DNA of 15,420 nt from Porticoccaceae bacterium UBA4026. Lineage in GTDB: Bacteria > Pseudomonadota > Gammaproteobacteria > Pseudomonadales > Porticoccaceae. This document shows positions 7,562-14,929 of this stretch, in pieces. The notes beneath the pieces were generated by a model that worked only from the letters and a program-made list of their open reading frames with translations, was not told the DNA's origin and did not search any database. Where the stretch lies: contig DGAQ01000058.1 of NCBI GenBank assembly GCA_002382445.1, forward strand, positions 474-15,893, given 5' to 3'. The translations under genes and the position numbers were made by a program. Each line of letters starts with the position of its first letter. Position 1 is the first letter of the stretch.

Positions 7562-8318
7562 TTCAGTTCAAAAAACATTCGGTGTTGCACTGGTTCTGTG
7601 CGTTGTTTGCGCTGTTGTTGTTTCAAGTGCGGCTGTTATCTTACGGCCACAGCAACAAGAAAATAAGTTGCTAGACCTGAAGACAAATATCTTAGCTTCA
7701 GCAGGCTTGTTAAAGCCAGGCATTGATGTTGAGACACAATTTAAGCAGATTACCGCGCGAGTTGTTGATCTTGATACGGGATATTTCACTGATGCTTTAG
7801 ATGCGTCAACCTATGACCAACGCAAAGCGTCTAAAGATCCCTCTATGTCAGTTTCTTTGGATCCAAAAAATGATCCAGCAAAGATAAAGAGGCGGGCAAA
7901 ATTTGCCACTGTTTATATTGTTGACGGGGAGCAGGGTATAGAAAAAGTCATTTTGCCGATTAAAGGTTACGGTCTTTGGTCAACGCTTTATGGTTTTTTG
8001 GCATTAGAGTCAGATCTCCAGACAGTCGCGGGTATCGGCTTTTACGAGCATACCGAAACGCCGGGTTTGGGCGGTGAGGTTGACAGCCCTAGCTGGAAGG
8101 CGGGCTGGATCGGTAAGCAGGCCTATAAGTCTGGCGAAGTGGCTATAAGCGTCATTAAGGGCAAGGTCGATAGGGTCCGGGAGGGCGCCGAGTACCAAAT
8201 TGACGGACTAGCAGGTGCAACTCTGACCACCCGCGGCGTTAATAATCTCATTCAGTACTGGCTTGGTGAAGAGGGCTTTGCACCGCTCATTGGACACTTG
8301 AAATCAGGAGATGCCTAG
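7551..8318 (+). CDS. nqrC: Na+-translocating NADH:quinone reductase subunit C
   Basis: NqrC is a membrane-anchored, largely periplasmic subunit that carries covalent FMN on the electron path between NqrF and NqrB. I choose the GTG at 7551, preceded by AAGGAGA (7537-7543), giving 255 residues beginning (V/M)AVDSVQKTFG; the Vibrio protein is about 257. An ATG at 7482 in the same frame would bury 79 bases in nqrB and add residues without family support. One transmembrane helix is seen at about residues 9-31 (ALVLCVVCAVVVSSAAVIL). The C-terminal FMN-binding domain contains YGLWSTLYGFLALE, HTETPGLGGEV and the acceptor segment DGLAGATLTTRG with Thr224. The usual Ser of SGAT is Ala here. The start overlaps the end of nqrB by 11 bases, which suggests translational coupling. 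Confidence 0.95.
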   Translation: MAVDSVQKTFGVALVLCVVCAVVVSSAAVILRPQQQENKLLDLKTNILASAGLLKPGIDVETQFKQITARVVDLDTGYFTDALDASTYDQRKASKDPSMSVSLDPKNDPAKIKRRAKFATVYIVDGEQGIEKVILPIKGYGLWSTLYGFLALESDLQTVAGIGFYEHTETPGLGGEVDSPSWKAGWIGKQAYKSGEVAISVIKGKVDRVREGAEYQIDGLAGATLTTRGVNNLIQYWLGEEGFAPLIGHLKSGDA

Positions 8319-8319
8319 C

Positions 8320-8982
8320 ATGGCGAACATCAAAAACACGCTACTTGAACCCGTTGTTGCTAATAACCCGATCGCATTGCAAATTTTGGGTATTTGTTCC
8401 GCGTTGGCAGTGACCTCTAGCATGAAGGTTGCCTTCGTTATGTGCCTCGCGCTGACCATAGTAACGGCTTTCTCTAATTTCTTTGTCTCGTTGATTCGAA
8501 ACTATATCCCCGGAAGTATCAGAATTATCGTGCAAATGACTATTATTGCCTCGTTGGTTATTGTTGTTGATCAAGTGCTTAAGGCGGTTGCTTATGACAT
8601 TAGTAAGCAACTATCAGTATTTGTTGGTCTGATTATTACTAACTGCATCGTGATGGGTCGCGCGGAGGCTTTCGCGATGAAGAACCCACCTATTCCAAGC
8701 TTTCTTGACGGCATTGGCAATGGCTTGGGTTATAGCGCAATACTCATGCTAGTGGCTTTTATTCGGGAACTTTTCGGCGCCGGAAAATTATGGGGCTATG
8801 ATGTGTTTACGCCTATTAGCGACGGTGGTTGGTATGTGCCCAATGGCATGATGCTGATGCCGCCCAGTGCTTTCTTCTTGATCGGCATTCTCATTTGGGT
8901 GTTGCGCAGTTGGAAGAAGTCTCAGGTCGAGAAAGCAGATTTTAAAATTACTCGTAATAGTCAACCGAGTGAGGTGCTCTAA
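8320..8982 (+). CDS. nqrD: Na+-translocating NADH:quinone reductase subunit D
   Basis: NqrD is a polytopic inner-membrane subunit that pairs with NqrE and shares an intramembrane iron-sulfur centre with it. The ATG at 8320 follows AGGAG (8306-8310) at 9 bases and gives 220 residues; the in-frame ATG at 8311 directly abuts the Shine-Dalgarno and is unlikely. Conserved segments are NNPIALQILGICSALAVT, RIIVQMTIIASLVIVVDQVL, DISKQLSVFVGLIITNCIVM, GRAEAFAMKNPP and FIRELFGAGKLWG. The cluster cysteines are visible as Cys26 (GICSAL) and Cys109 (TNCIVMG). About six hydrophobic helices can be seen. It begins one base after the nqrC stop. Confidence 0.96.
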   Translation: MANIKNTLLEPVVANNPIALQILGICSALAVTSSMKVAFVMCLALTIVTAFSNFFVSLIRNYIPGSIRIIVQMTIIASLVIVVDQVLKAVAYDISKQLSVFVGLIITNCIVMGRAEAFAMKNPPIPSFLDGIGNGLGYSAILMLVAFIRELFGAGKLWGYDVFTPISDGGWYVPNGMMLMPPSAFFLIGILIWVLRSWKKSQVEKADFKITRNSQPSEVL

Positions 8983-9590
8983 TGGAACATTATCTCAGCT
9001 TATTCGTTCGCTCTATTTTTATTGATAATATCGCCTTGAGTCTGTTTTTAGGCATGTGTACATTTATTGCTTTGTCGAAAAAAATCGACGCGGCTATAGG
9101 CTTAGGCATTGCAGTTATTGTGGTGCAAACCATTACCGTCCCGGTTAATAACCTACTGCTTACCTATCTGCTATCTGATGGTGCGCTTGCTTGGGCGGGC
9201 CTTCCTGACGTTGATCTAAGCTTTTTAATCTATCTGTGCTTTATTGGCGTTATTGCGGCCATTGTGCAAATCCTCGAAATGGTTTTAGACAAGTATGTCC
9301 CTGCGCTTTATAACGCTTTAGGCGTTTTCTTACCTCTAATTACAGTGAATTGCGCTATTTTGGGTGGCTCATTACTGATGGCAGAGCGTGGCTTCAATTT
9401 CACAGAAAGTGTTGTTTATGGACTCGGTTCGGGGACCTCATGGGCATTGGCTATTGCTGTTTTGGCGGGTATCCGTGAAAAGTTGAAATATAGTGATATT
9501 CCAGAAGGCCTACAGGGGCTGGGTATCGTATTTATTACCGTGGGCTTAGTTTCCCTTGGATTTATGTCTTTTGGTGGAATTGATCTGTAA
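8982..9590 (+). CDS. nqrE: Na+-translocating NADH:quinone reductase subunit E
   Basis: NqrE is the partner of NqrD, a homologous membrane protein that inserts with opposite topology. The ATG shares its A with the TAA stop of nqrD (TAATG), giving 202 residues. The protein begins MEHYLSLFVRSIFIDN and contains FLGMCTFIALSKK, VPVNNLL, LSFLIYLCFIGVIAAIVQILE, YNALGVFLPLITVNCAI, VYGLGSGTSWALAIA and GIREKLKYSDIPEGL. The iron-ligand cysteines correspond to Cys26 (GMCTF) and Cys124 (TVNCAI). The second is shifted by four relative to the Vibrio protein (Cys120) because of a small insertion around GALAWAGLPDVDLSF. About six transmembrane segments are seen. Confidence 0.96.
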   Translation: MEHYLSLFVRSIFIDNIALSLFLGMCTFIALSKKIDAAIGLGIAVIVVQTITVPVNNLLLTYLLSDGALAWAGLPDVDLSFLIYLCFIGVIAAIVQILEMVLDKYVPALYNALGVFLPLITVNCAILGGSLLMAERGFNFTESVVYGLGSGTSWALAIAVLAGIREKLKYSDIPEGLQGLGIVFITVGLVSLGFMSFGGIDL

Positions 9591-9610
9591 TAACGGAGAA
9601 GTAACTGAGT

Positions 9611-10834
9611 ATGAATATTGAAATTATTCTTGGTGTAAGCATGTTTACAGCGGTGATTCTCGCACTCGTGGCGTTTATCTTGGCTGCTCGAAGCAAGCTT
9701 GTTTCATCCGGTAATGTGAATATAGAGATTAATGGCGAGAGAACCATTACGGTGCCTGCTGGCGATAAGCTACTACAGACATTGTCCGCCGCGGGGCTCT
9801 TTTTGCCCTCGGCTTGTGGTGGCGGCGGCAGCTGCGCTCAGTGTAAGTGCGTGATAAGTGATGGTGGCGGATCAATGTTGCCTACTGAAGAGGGACATTT
9901 TACTCGGCGTGAGGCGGCGGAAGGATGGCGCTTATCGTGTCAGACTCCGGTTAAACAGGACATGAAAGTGCAAGTCCCTGAAGAGGTGTTCGGCGTTAAG
10001 CGTTGGGAGTGCACGGTTGAATCAAATCCAAATATGGCAACCTTTATTAAAGAATTGACGTTAAAACTTCCTGAAGACCAAAATGTTAATTTCCAAGCTG
10101 GTGGTTACGTTCAGCTAGAATGTCCGCCTCACCACATTAAATATTCTGATTTTGATATCGGACAGGAATATCGTGGTGATTGGGAGCGATTTGGATTTTT
10201 TAATCATGAATCCATAGTGGATGAAACCGTTATTCGAGCCTATTCAATGGCTAACTATCCAGATGAGAAGGGCCTGGTAAAGTTTAATATTCGTATTGCC
10301 ACTCCACCTCCGGGTTCGGTGGGTATCAAACCTGGGGTGATGTCTTCCTATGCGTTTAGCCTAAAGGCTGGAGATACAATCCCTGTTTATGGACCCTTTG
10401 GAGAATTCTTTGCTAAAGAGACTGCTAATGAGATGGTCTTTATCGGCGGTGGTGCCGGTATGGCGCCAATGCGTTCACATATCTTTGATCAGCTTAAACG
10501 CCTTAATTCAGACCGTAAAATAAGCTTTTGGTACGGCGCTCGTTCGCTGCGTGAATGTTTTTATGACGAGGAGTATGACGCTTTAGCGGCTGAGAATGAT
10601 AATTTCAATTGGCACCTAGCACTGTCCGATCCTCAACCAGAAGATAACTGGGAAGGTCTAACAGGGTTTATTCATAATGTGCTTTACGAGCAGTATTTGA
10701 AAGATCATGAGGCGCCAGAGGATTGTGAATTCTACATGTGTGGCCCGCCCATGATGAATGCCGCGGTAGTAAAAATGCTGACTGATTTGGGTGTGGAGCA
10801 AGAGAATATTTTTCTTGATGACTTCGGTGGATAA
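9611..10834 (+). CDS. nqrF: Na+-translocating NADH:quinone reductase subunit F (NADH-oxidising flavoprotein)
   Basis: NqrF is the electron entry point. It oxidises NADH through FAD and passes electrons to a 2Fe-2S cluster. The ATG at 9611 gives 407 residues (Vibrio 408). An N-terminal membrane helix (residues about 3-25) is followed by a plant-type ferredoxin domain with ligands Cys69, Cys75, Cys78 (CGGGGSCAQCKC) and Cys110 (LSCQTP). Next comes a ferredoxin-reductase-like domain with the FAD motif RAYSMANYP, the pyrophosphate/NADH motif GGGAGMAPMRSHI, WYGARSLRE, and the C-terminal MCGPPMM and FLDDFGG. GGAG at 9595-9598 lies 12 bases upstream, a slightly long spacing. The gene starts 20 bases after nqrE. 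Confidence 0.96.
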   Translation: MNIEIILGVSMFTAVILALVAFILAARSKLVSSGNVNIEINGERTITVPAGDKLLQTLSAAGLFLPSACGGGGSCAQCKCVISDGGGSMLPTEEGHFTRREAAEGWRLSCQTPVKQDMKVQVPEEVFGVKRWECTVESNPNMATFIKELTLKLPEDQNVNFQAGGYVQLECPPHHIKYSDFDIGQEYRGDWERFGFFNHESIVDETVIRAYSMANYPDEKGLVKFNIRIATPPPGSVGIKPGVMSSYAFSLKAGDTIPVYGPFGEFFAKETANEMVFIGGGAGMAPMRSHIFDQLKRLNSDRKISFWYGARSLRECFYDEEYDALAAENDNFNWHLALSDPQPEDNWEGLTGFIHNVLYEQYLKDHEAPEDCEFYMCGPPMMNAAVVKMLTDLGVEQENIFLDDFGG

Positions 10835-10853
10835 GCACAGCATTAATAGGCTA

Positions 10854-11903
10854 ATGGGGCTTCGCAAGGCCTCATTTTTGTTTAACTGTGTCTTGTTTTT
10901 TGTCTTTGTATCAATATTGGGCGGTTGTGATCACGGCCCAGAAATTATCAAAATATCCGGTAGCAAGATGGGCACCAGTTATCATGTCACTATTGTTGCA
11001 GACCAGCCGGCGCCAACTGATCTTGCAAAGCAAATTGAACAGACTCTTGATCGCATTGACCAGTCAATGTCTACCTATAAGGCTGATTCTGAGATTAGTC
11101 AATTTAACCAGTTAAATGTTGGAGAGTTCTTGGTTGTTTCTGATGACTTTGATCAGGTGTTGCGGATTGCACGAGATGTTTGGCAGGAAAGTGGCGGCGT
11201 TTTTGACCCTACTGTTGGTCCTTTGGTCGATATTTGGGGCTTCGGTCCCGCATTTACCGGTGATGTCTTGCCCAGTGATAGCGCGATACAGACAATCCTT
11301 GCCGGTATTGGTTTTGATGCAGTTATTCGGACGGTGAATAATCAGCAAGTAACCTTGAGTAAAAGTCGTCCGTTACATTTGGATCTGTCTGCGGTAGCTA
11401 AGGGTTACTCCGTGGATTTGGTCGCCGACCTTTTGGAAATGAATGCACTCCCTGATTATTTAGTCGAGGTCGGTGGCGAGACTCGAGTTAGCGGGCTAAA
11501 TCCTGAGGGACAACCCTGGCGATTAGCCATAGAGTCGCCATCGCCAGGAAAGTTGGTGGCTCAGGTGCTTAATCTGCAAGCAGGTGCAGTGGCCACTTCA
11601 GGGGACTACAGAAACTATTTTGAGCGAGATGGGGTACGTTACTCTCACACCATTGATCCTCGCACGGGACGTCCAACGACACATTCAGTGGCGTCAGTTA
11701 CGGTCGTAGCAGATACCTGTGCCGAGGCTGATGCTTGGGCAACCGCTTTAACGGTCATGGGGCAAGAGCAGGCTATTGTTTTAGCCAATGAATTGGAGAT
11801 TGCTGTTTATATTATCGCCAGAAAAGATAAGGCTTATGTCGCTTCTTTCAGTGAGACTTTTAGTCCACTATTGTCTACCCTTGAACTGAGAGAGGTTGAG
11901 TAA
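10854..11903 (+). CDS. apbE: FAD:protein FMN transferase ApbE (flavinylates NqrB and NqrC), lipoprotein
   Basis: ApbE transfers the FMN part of FAD to threonines in flavoproteins such as NqrB and NqrC, acting on the periplasmic side. I choose the ATG at 10854 (349 residues), which gives a compact lipoprotein signal: basic start MGLRK, hydrophobic core FNCVLFFVFVSI, lipobox LGGC and acylated Cys25. An in-frame ATG at 10818, overlapping nqrF by 17 bases, would only lengthen the leader; neither has a strong Shine-Dalgarno. Family motifs are SGSKMGTSYHVT (Met39-Gly40-Thr41), DLSAVAKGYSVD, YLVEVGGETRVSG, the metal/FAD segment HTIDPRTGRP (His265, Asp268) and CAEADAWATAL. Its place directly after nqrF fits a dedicated Nqr maturation role. 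Confidence 0.94.
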   Translation: MGLRKASFLFNCVLFFVFVSILGGCDHGPEIIKISGSKMGTSYHVTIVADQPAPTDLAKQIEQTLDRIDQSMSTYKADSEISQFNQLNVGEFLVVSDDFDQVLRIARDVWQESGGVFDPTVGPLVDIWGFGPAFTGDVLPSDSAIQTILAGIGFDAVIRTVNNQQVTLSKSRPLHLDLSAVAKGYSVDLVADLLEMNALPDYLVEVGGETRVSGLNPEGQPWRLAIESPSPGKLVAQVLNLQAGAVATSGDYRNYFERDGVRYSHTIDPRTGRPTTHSVASVTVVADTCAEADAWATALTVMGQEQAIVLANELEIAVYIIARKDKAYVASFSETFSPLLSTLELREVE

Positions 11904-11904
11904 C

Positions 11905-12147
11905 ATGGCAGAAATTATTTTAGCAGTTGTGATGTTTGGTCTATTAGTGGGAGCTATGTCGATTGGTGTTCTGATGGGTGGTAGGCCTATATCAGGATCT
12001 TGCGGTGGTGTCGGTGCAGCGTTGGGTGAAACGGATTATACCTGTGATATTTGCGGTGACGACCCGAATAAGTGTGATGAAAAAAGTACTGAAGTCGGTG
12101 AATCAATGTCTTACAACGCGATGGATGTTCAACATAAGAGTTTTTAG
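11905..12147 (+). CDS. nqrM: Na+-NQR maturation protein NqrM (DUF539)
   Basis: NqrM is a small membrane-anchored protein reported to be required for assembly of functional Na+-NQR, proposed to deliver iron to the NqrD-NqrE centre. The ATG at 11905 gives 80 residues; a TTG at 11896 in the same frame is less likely. GAGAGG (11890-11895), inside the end of apbE, supports this start. One hydrophobic helix spans about residues 3-25, followed by RPISGSCGG. Four cysteines are visible: Cys33, Cys47, Cys50 and Cys57, the last three in CDICGDDPNKC. The C-terminal ~20 residues are polar and of low conservation. It starts one base after the apbE stop and ends two bases before sthA. Confidence 0.92.
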   Translation: MAEIILAVVMFGLLVGAMSIGVLMGGRPISGSCGGVGAALGETDYTCDICGDDPNKCDEKSTEVGESMSYNAMDVQHKSF

Positions 12148-12149
12148 AG

Positions 12150-13577
12150 ATGGCTGATTTTTCTTACGATTTAGTTGTTATTGGCAGTGGTCCAGCCGGA
12201 GAAGGCGCTGCTATAAATGCTGTTAAGCAAGGGCTGCGAGTCGCCGTGGTTGATGGTCGTGCAATGCCAGGCGGTAACTGTACTCACTTGGGGACCATCC
12301 CCTCCAAGGCTCTTCGTCACTCTGTGCGACGCATGATGCAATACAATAAAATGCCTATATTCCGCTCTATTGGCGAGCCTCGGTGGTTCTCATTTCCTGA
12401 AATGATGAAAGCTGCAGGGGATGTAATTAATAAACAGGTCGAGGGCCGAACAAAAGGTTACGCTCGTAATCGAGTGCGTCTGCATGTGGGCCAAGCCTCG
12501 TTTAATAATGCCCACGAAATTTTAGTGCTCGCTGATGATGGGACGTCGGTGGTTATTAAGAGTAAATTTTTCCTCATTGCTACGGGCTCTAGCCCTTACC
12601 GCCCCGATGATATCGATTTCAATCATGCCAGTATTTTTGACAGTGATTCTATTTTAAAGCTAGATAGTTCGCCGCGTAATATCATTATTTATGGTGCAGG
12701 AGTTATTGGTTGCGAGTACGCCTCAATCTTCTCTGGTCTAGATACTCGGGTTGATTTGGTCAACACGCGTGAATGGTTAATGAATTTTCTCGACGATGAG
12801 ATCTCGGATGCCTTGAGTTATCACCTACGTGATCTCAATGTGACGGTTCGGCACAATGAAGAGTACGATCGAGTCATTACCAGCGATACTGGAGTTACCT
12901 TAGAGTTAAAGTCAGGCAAGCGAATTCATGCAGAAGCGTTGCTGTGGTGTAACGGACGCTCTGGCAATACTAAAGATCTCGATTTAAAAGCGGTTGGCTT
13001 AGAAGCTGATGAACGTGGCCAGTTGGAGGTTAACCAAGATTATCAAACGTCCATCCCGCATATCTATGCAGTGGGTGATGTGATTGGATGGCCTTCCCTA
13101 GCTGGAGCGGCTTATGATCAGGGTCGGTCAGCGGCATCTCACATGTGTAATATGGCAGATCATTTTCGGGTGAATGATGTTGCTACTGGTATTTGGACTA
13201 TTCCTGAGATTAGTTTTGTCGGTAAAAACGAGAGTGAGTTGACCGAGCAAAAAGTTCCCTACGAAATTGGGCGGGCGTACTTTAAAGATACTGCTCGCGC
13301 TCAAATATCGGGTGAAGAAGTCGGTATGCTAAAGATTCTATTTCATCAAGATACCTTGGAAATTCTGGGCATCCACTGTTTTGGTGCTGAGGCGGCTGAG
13401 ATTATCCACATTGGCCAGGCAATAATGAATCAAGAAGGTGAGGCTAATACAATTATGTACTTTCTCCGAACCACGTTTAACTATCCGACTATGGCTGAAG
13501 CCTACCGAATAGCCTCTATGAACGGGTTAAATAGAGTCAGCAGGCAACACCGTCACTTTGACGAAAAACAGAGTTAA
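12150..13577 (+). CDS. sthA: Soluble pyridine nucleotide transhydrogenase SthA (UdhA)
   Basis: SthA is a cytoplasmic FAD enzyme of the disulfide-reductase fold that transfers hydride between NADPH and NAD+, mainly converting excess NADPH to NADH. It has 475 residues (E. coli 466). The FAD-binding motif GSGPAG is at 12-17. The NAD(P) motif GAGVIG (182-187) lies within IIYGAGVIGCEYAS. The second FAD motif is IYAVGDVIGWPSLAG, and the C-terminus contains FNYPTMAEAYRIASMNGLN. At the position of the redox-active disulfide the sequence is GGNCTHLGTIPSKALR: Cys44 is present but the second Cys is Thr49. This pattern separates SthA from lipoamide dehydrogenase and glutathione reductase. AAGAG (12136-12140) precedes the ATG, two bases after nqrM, so it is probably cotranscribed with the nqr genes. 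Confidence 0.95.
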   Translation: MADFSYDLVVIGSGPAGEGAAINAVKQGLRVAVVDGRAMPGGNCTHLGTIPSKALRHSVRRMMQYNKMPIFRSIGEPRWFSFPEMMKAAGDVINKQVEGRTKGYARNRVRLHVGQASFNNAHEILVLADDGTSVVIKSKFFLIATGSSPYRPDDIDFNHASIFDSDSILKLDSSPRNIIIYGAGVIGCEYASIFSGLDTRVDLVNTREWLMNFLDDEISDALSYHLRDLNVTVRHNEEYDRVITSDTGVTLELKSGKRIHAEALLWCNGRSGNTKDLDLKAVGLEADERGQLEVNQDYQTSIPHIYAVGDVIGWPSLAGAAYDQGRSAASHMCNMADHFRVNDVATGIWTIPEISFVGKNESELTEQKVPYEIGRAYFKDTARAQISGEEVGMLKILFHQDTLEILGIHCFGAEAAEIIHIGQAIMNQEGEANTIMYFLRTTFNYPTMAEAYRIASMNGLNRVSRQHRHFDEKQS

Positions 13578-13675
13578 ACACTGGCCGTCCTTTTGGTCCC
13601 CTAGACTGATCAAAATTCTTGACGGCTACAGGACTCTTTGTTGTTTGTGGTCGGGCTTTCAGGTTTAATCTGTCC
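13578..13675 (+). other. sthA-lolC intergenic gap
   Basis: This 98-base gap contains no convincing terminator hairpin and no gene. TTGACG at 13619-13624 is a good -35 match, but the hexamer 17 bases downstream (TGTTTG) is a poor -10. A second pair, TTGTTT (13641-13646) and TTTAAT (13664-13669) at 17 bases, would place transcription at the lolC ATG itself. Whether lolCD has its own promoter here or is read through from sthA cannot be decided from the sequence. Confidence 0.35.
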
Positions 13676-14929
13676 ATGTTAAAAAACCTCCCATTTTTTA
13701 TCGGATATCGCTACACCCGCAGTAAGCGCAGAGAAGGGTTTGTATCCTTTATTTCAGGCTTCTCTGTTGCAGCGATGGCGCTTGGCGTGACAGCACTTAT
13801 CGTAGTGCTGTCGGTGATGAATGGCTTCGATCAAGAAATAAAAATGCGGCTGTTACGAGTTATTCCCCATGCTACGGTCGCAGGAAACCCTAGTTTTACA
13901 TCAGATCAAATTAACGACATTAGACGTCAGGTTGCCGCAGCTATACCTTCGGACGTCACTGCGGTCGTTCCTATGGTGCAGGGTTTTGTCATGTTGTCTA
14001 AAGATGCCGGTCAGGTTGGGGTTAATTTACAGGGCTTAGATGAAGCTTGGCCGACGGCTGATTTATTGAAAGAGAACATGCTCAGCGGTTATGTGGCGCA
14101 ATTAGCACCGGGTGATTTCAATATTATTTTAGGTAGTCAAATAGCGCGAAAACTCAGTGTATTTGTGGGTGATAAAATACAGATTACCCTGCCTCTGATC
14201 AGTGTAACACCAGCAGGCGTCTTCCCAAGGACAAAGCGCGTCATTGTTTCAGGGATTTTCGAAGTAGGAGCTCAGGTCGATGCTTCCGTCGCTTTTATGC
14301 ATCAACAGGATATGCAGAAATTAATGCGGCTAGGGGATAGGTATCAAGGATTTCAATTGCAATTTAAAGATCCTTATAAAGTTGATAGTTGGCTTCGGTC
14401 CAATGCACCATCCATACTGCCTGATCATCAGTGGCGATCATGGACCAGTACCATGAGTTCTCTATTTCAGGCTATGCGAATGGAGAAAATAGTGGTCAGC
14501 ATTTTGTTGTCAGTCATTATTGCGGTGGCTGCCTTTAATATTATTGCGAGTTTGGTTTTGATGGTGGCAGATAAGCGTAAAGATATTGCGGTGATCAGAA
14601 CCATGGGTGCAAACTCCGGCTTAATCACCAAGATTTTCATTGTTCAAGGAATGACAGTGGGCGCTATTGGAGTGTTGAGTGGCACCCTGTTAGGCTGTTT
14701 TATCGCTTACTTCATCGGTGACATTGTTGGCATCATTGAACGCTTACTTGGGGTTTATTTATTTGACCCAAGTGTCTACCTAATTAATGTATTACCCTCA
14801 AAAATAGTCTTTAGTGACGTTTCAGCAGTGGTAGGTATTGCGCTGATGGTTAGTTTTTTAGCCACGCTATATCCGGCATGGCGTGCAGGAAAGATATTGC
14901 CAGCGGAGGCCTTGCGTTATGATCATTGA
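13676..14929 (+). CDS. lolC: Lipoprotein-releasing ABC transporter permease LolC
   Basis: LolC is an inner-membrane permease of the LolCDE complex, which extracts outer-membrane-destined lipoproteins and passes them to the chaperone LolA. The ATG at 13676 begins MLKNLPFFIGYRYTRSKRREG, the expected N-terminus, giving 417 residues; the frame is open back to a TTG at 13619, which would add 19 residues without family support. The MacB-type layout is visible: helix 1 (about 24-48, ending in LSVMNGFDQE), a large periplasmic domain, then helices near 272-298, 320-350 and 385-403. The segment PLISVTPAGVFPR (173-185) matches the LolA-binding hook of LolC, which favours LolC over LolE. The conserved cytoplasmic region FQAMRMEKIVVS and the ending LYPAWRAGKILPAEALRYDH are also present. 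LolE is expected downstream, outside the window. Confidence 0.93.
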   Translation: MLKNLPFFIGYRYTRSKRREGFVSFISGFSVAAMALGVTALIVVLSVMNGFDQEIKMRLLRVIPHATVAGNPSFTSDQINDIRRQVAAAIPSDVTAVVPMVQGFVMLSKDAGQVGVNLQGLDEAWPTADLLKENMLSGYVAQLAPGDFNIILGSQIARKLSVFVGDKIQITLPLISVTPAGVFPRTKRVIVSGIFEVGAQVDASVAFMHQQDMQKLMRLGDRYQGFQLQFKDPYKVDSWLRSNAPSILPDHQWRSWTSTMSSLFQAMRMEKIVVSILLSVIIAVAAFNIIASLVLMVADKRKDIAVIRTMGANSGLITKIFIVQGMTVGAIGVLSGTLLGCFIAYFIGDIVGIIERLLGVYLFDPSVYLINVLPSKIVFSDVSAVVGIALMVSFLATLYPAWRAGKILPAEALRYDH

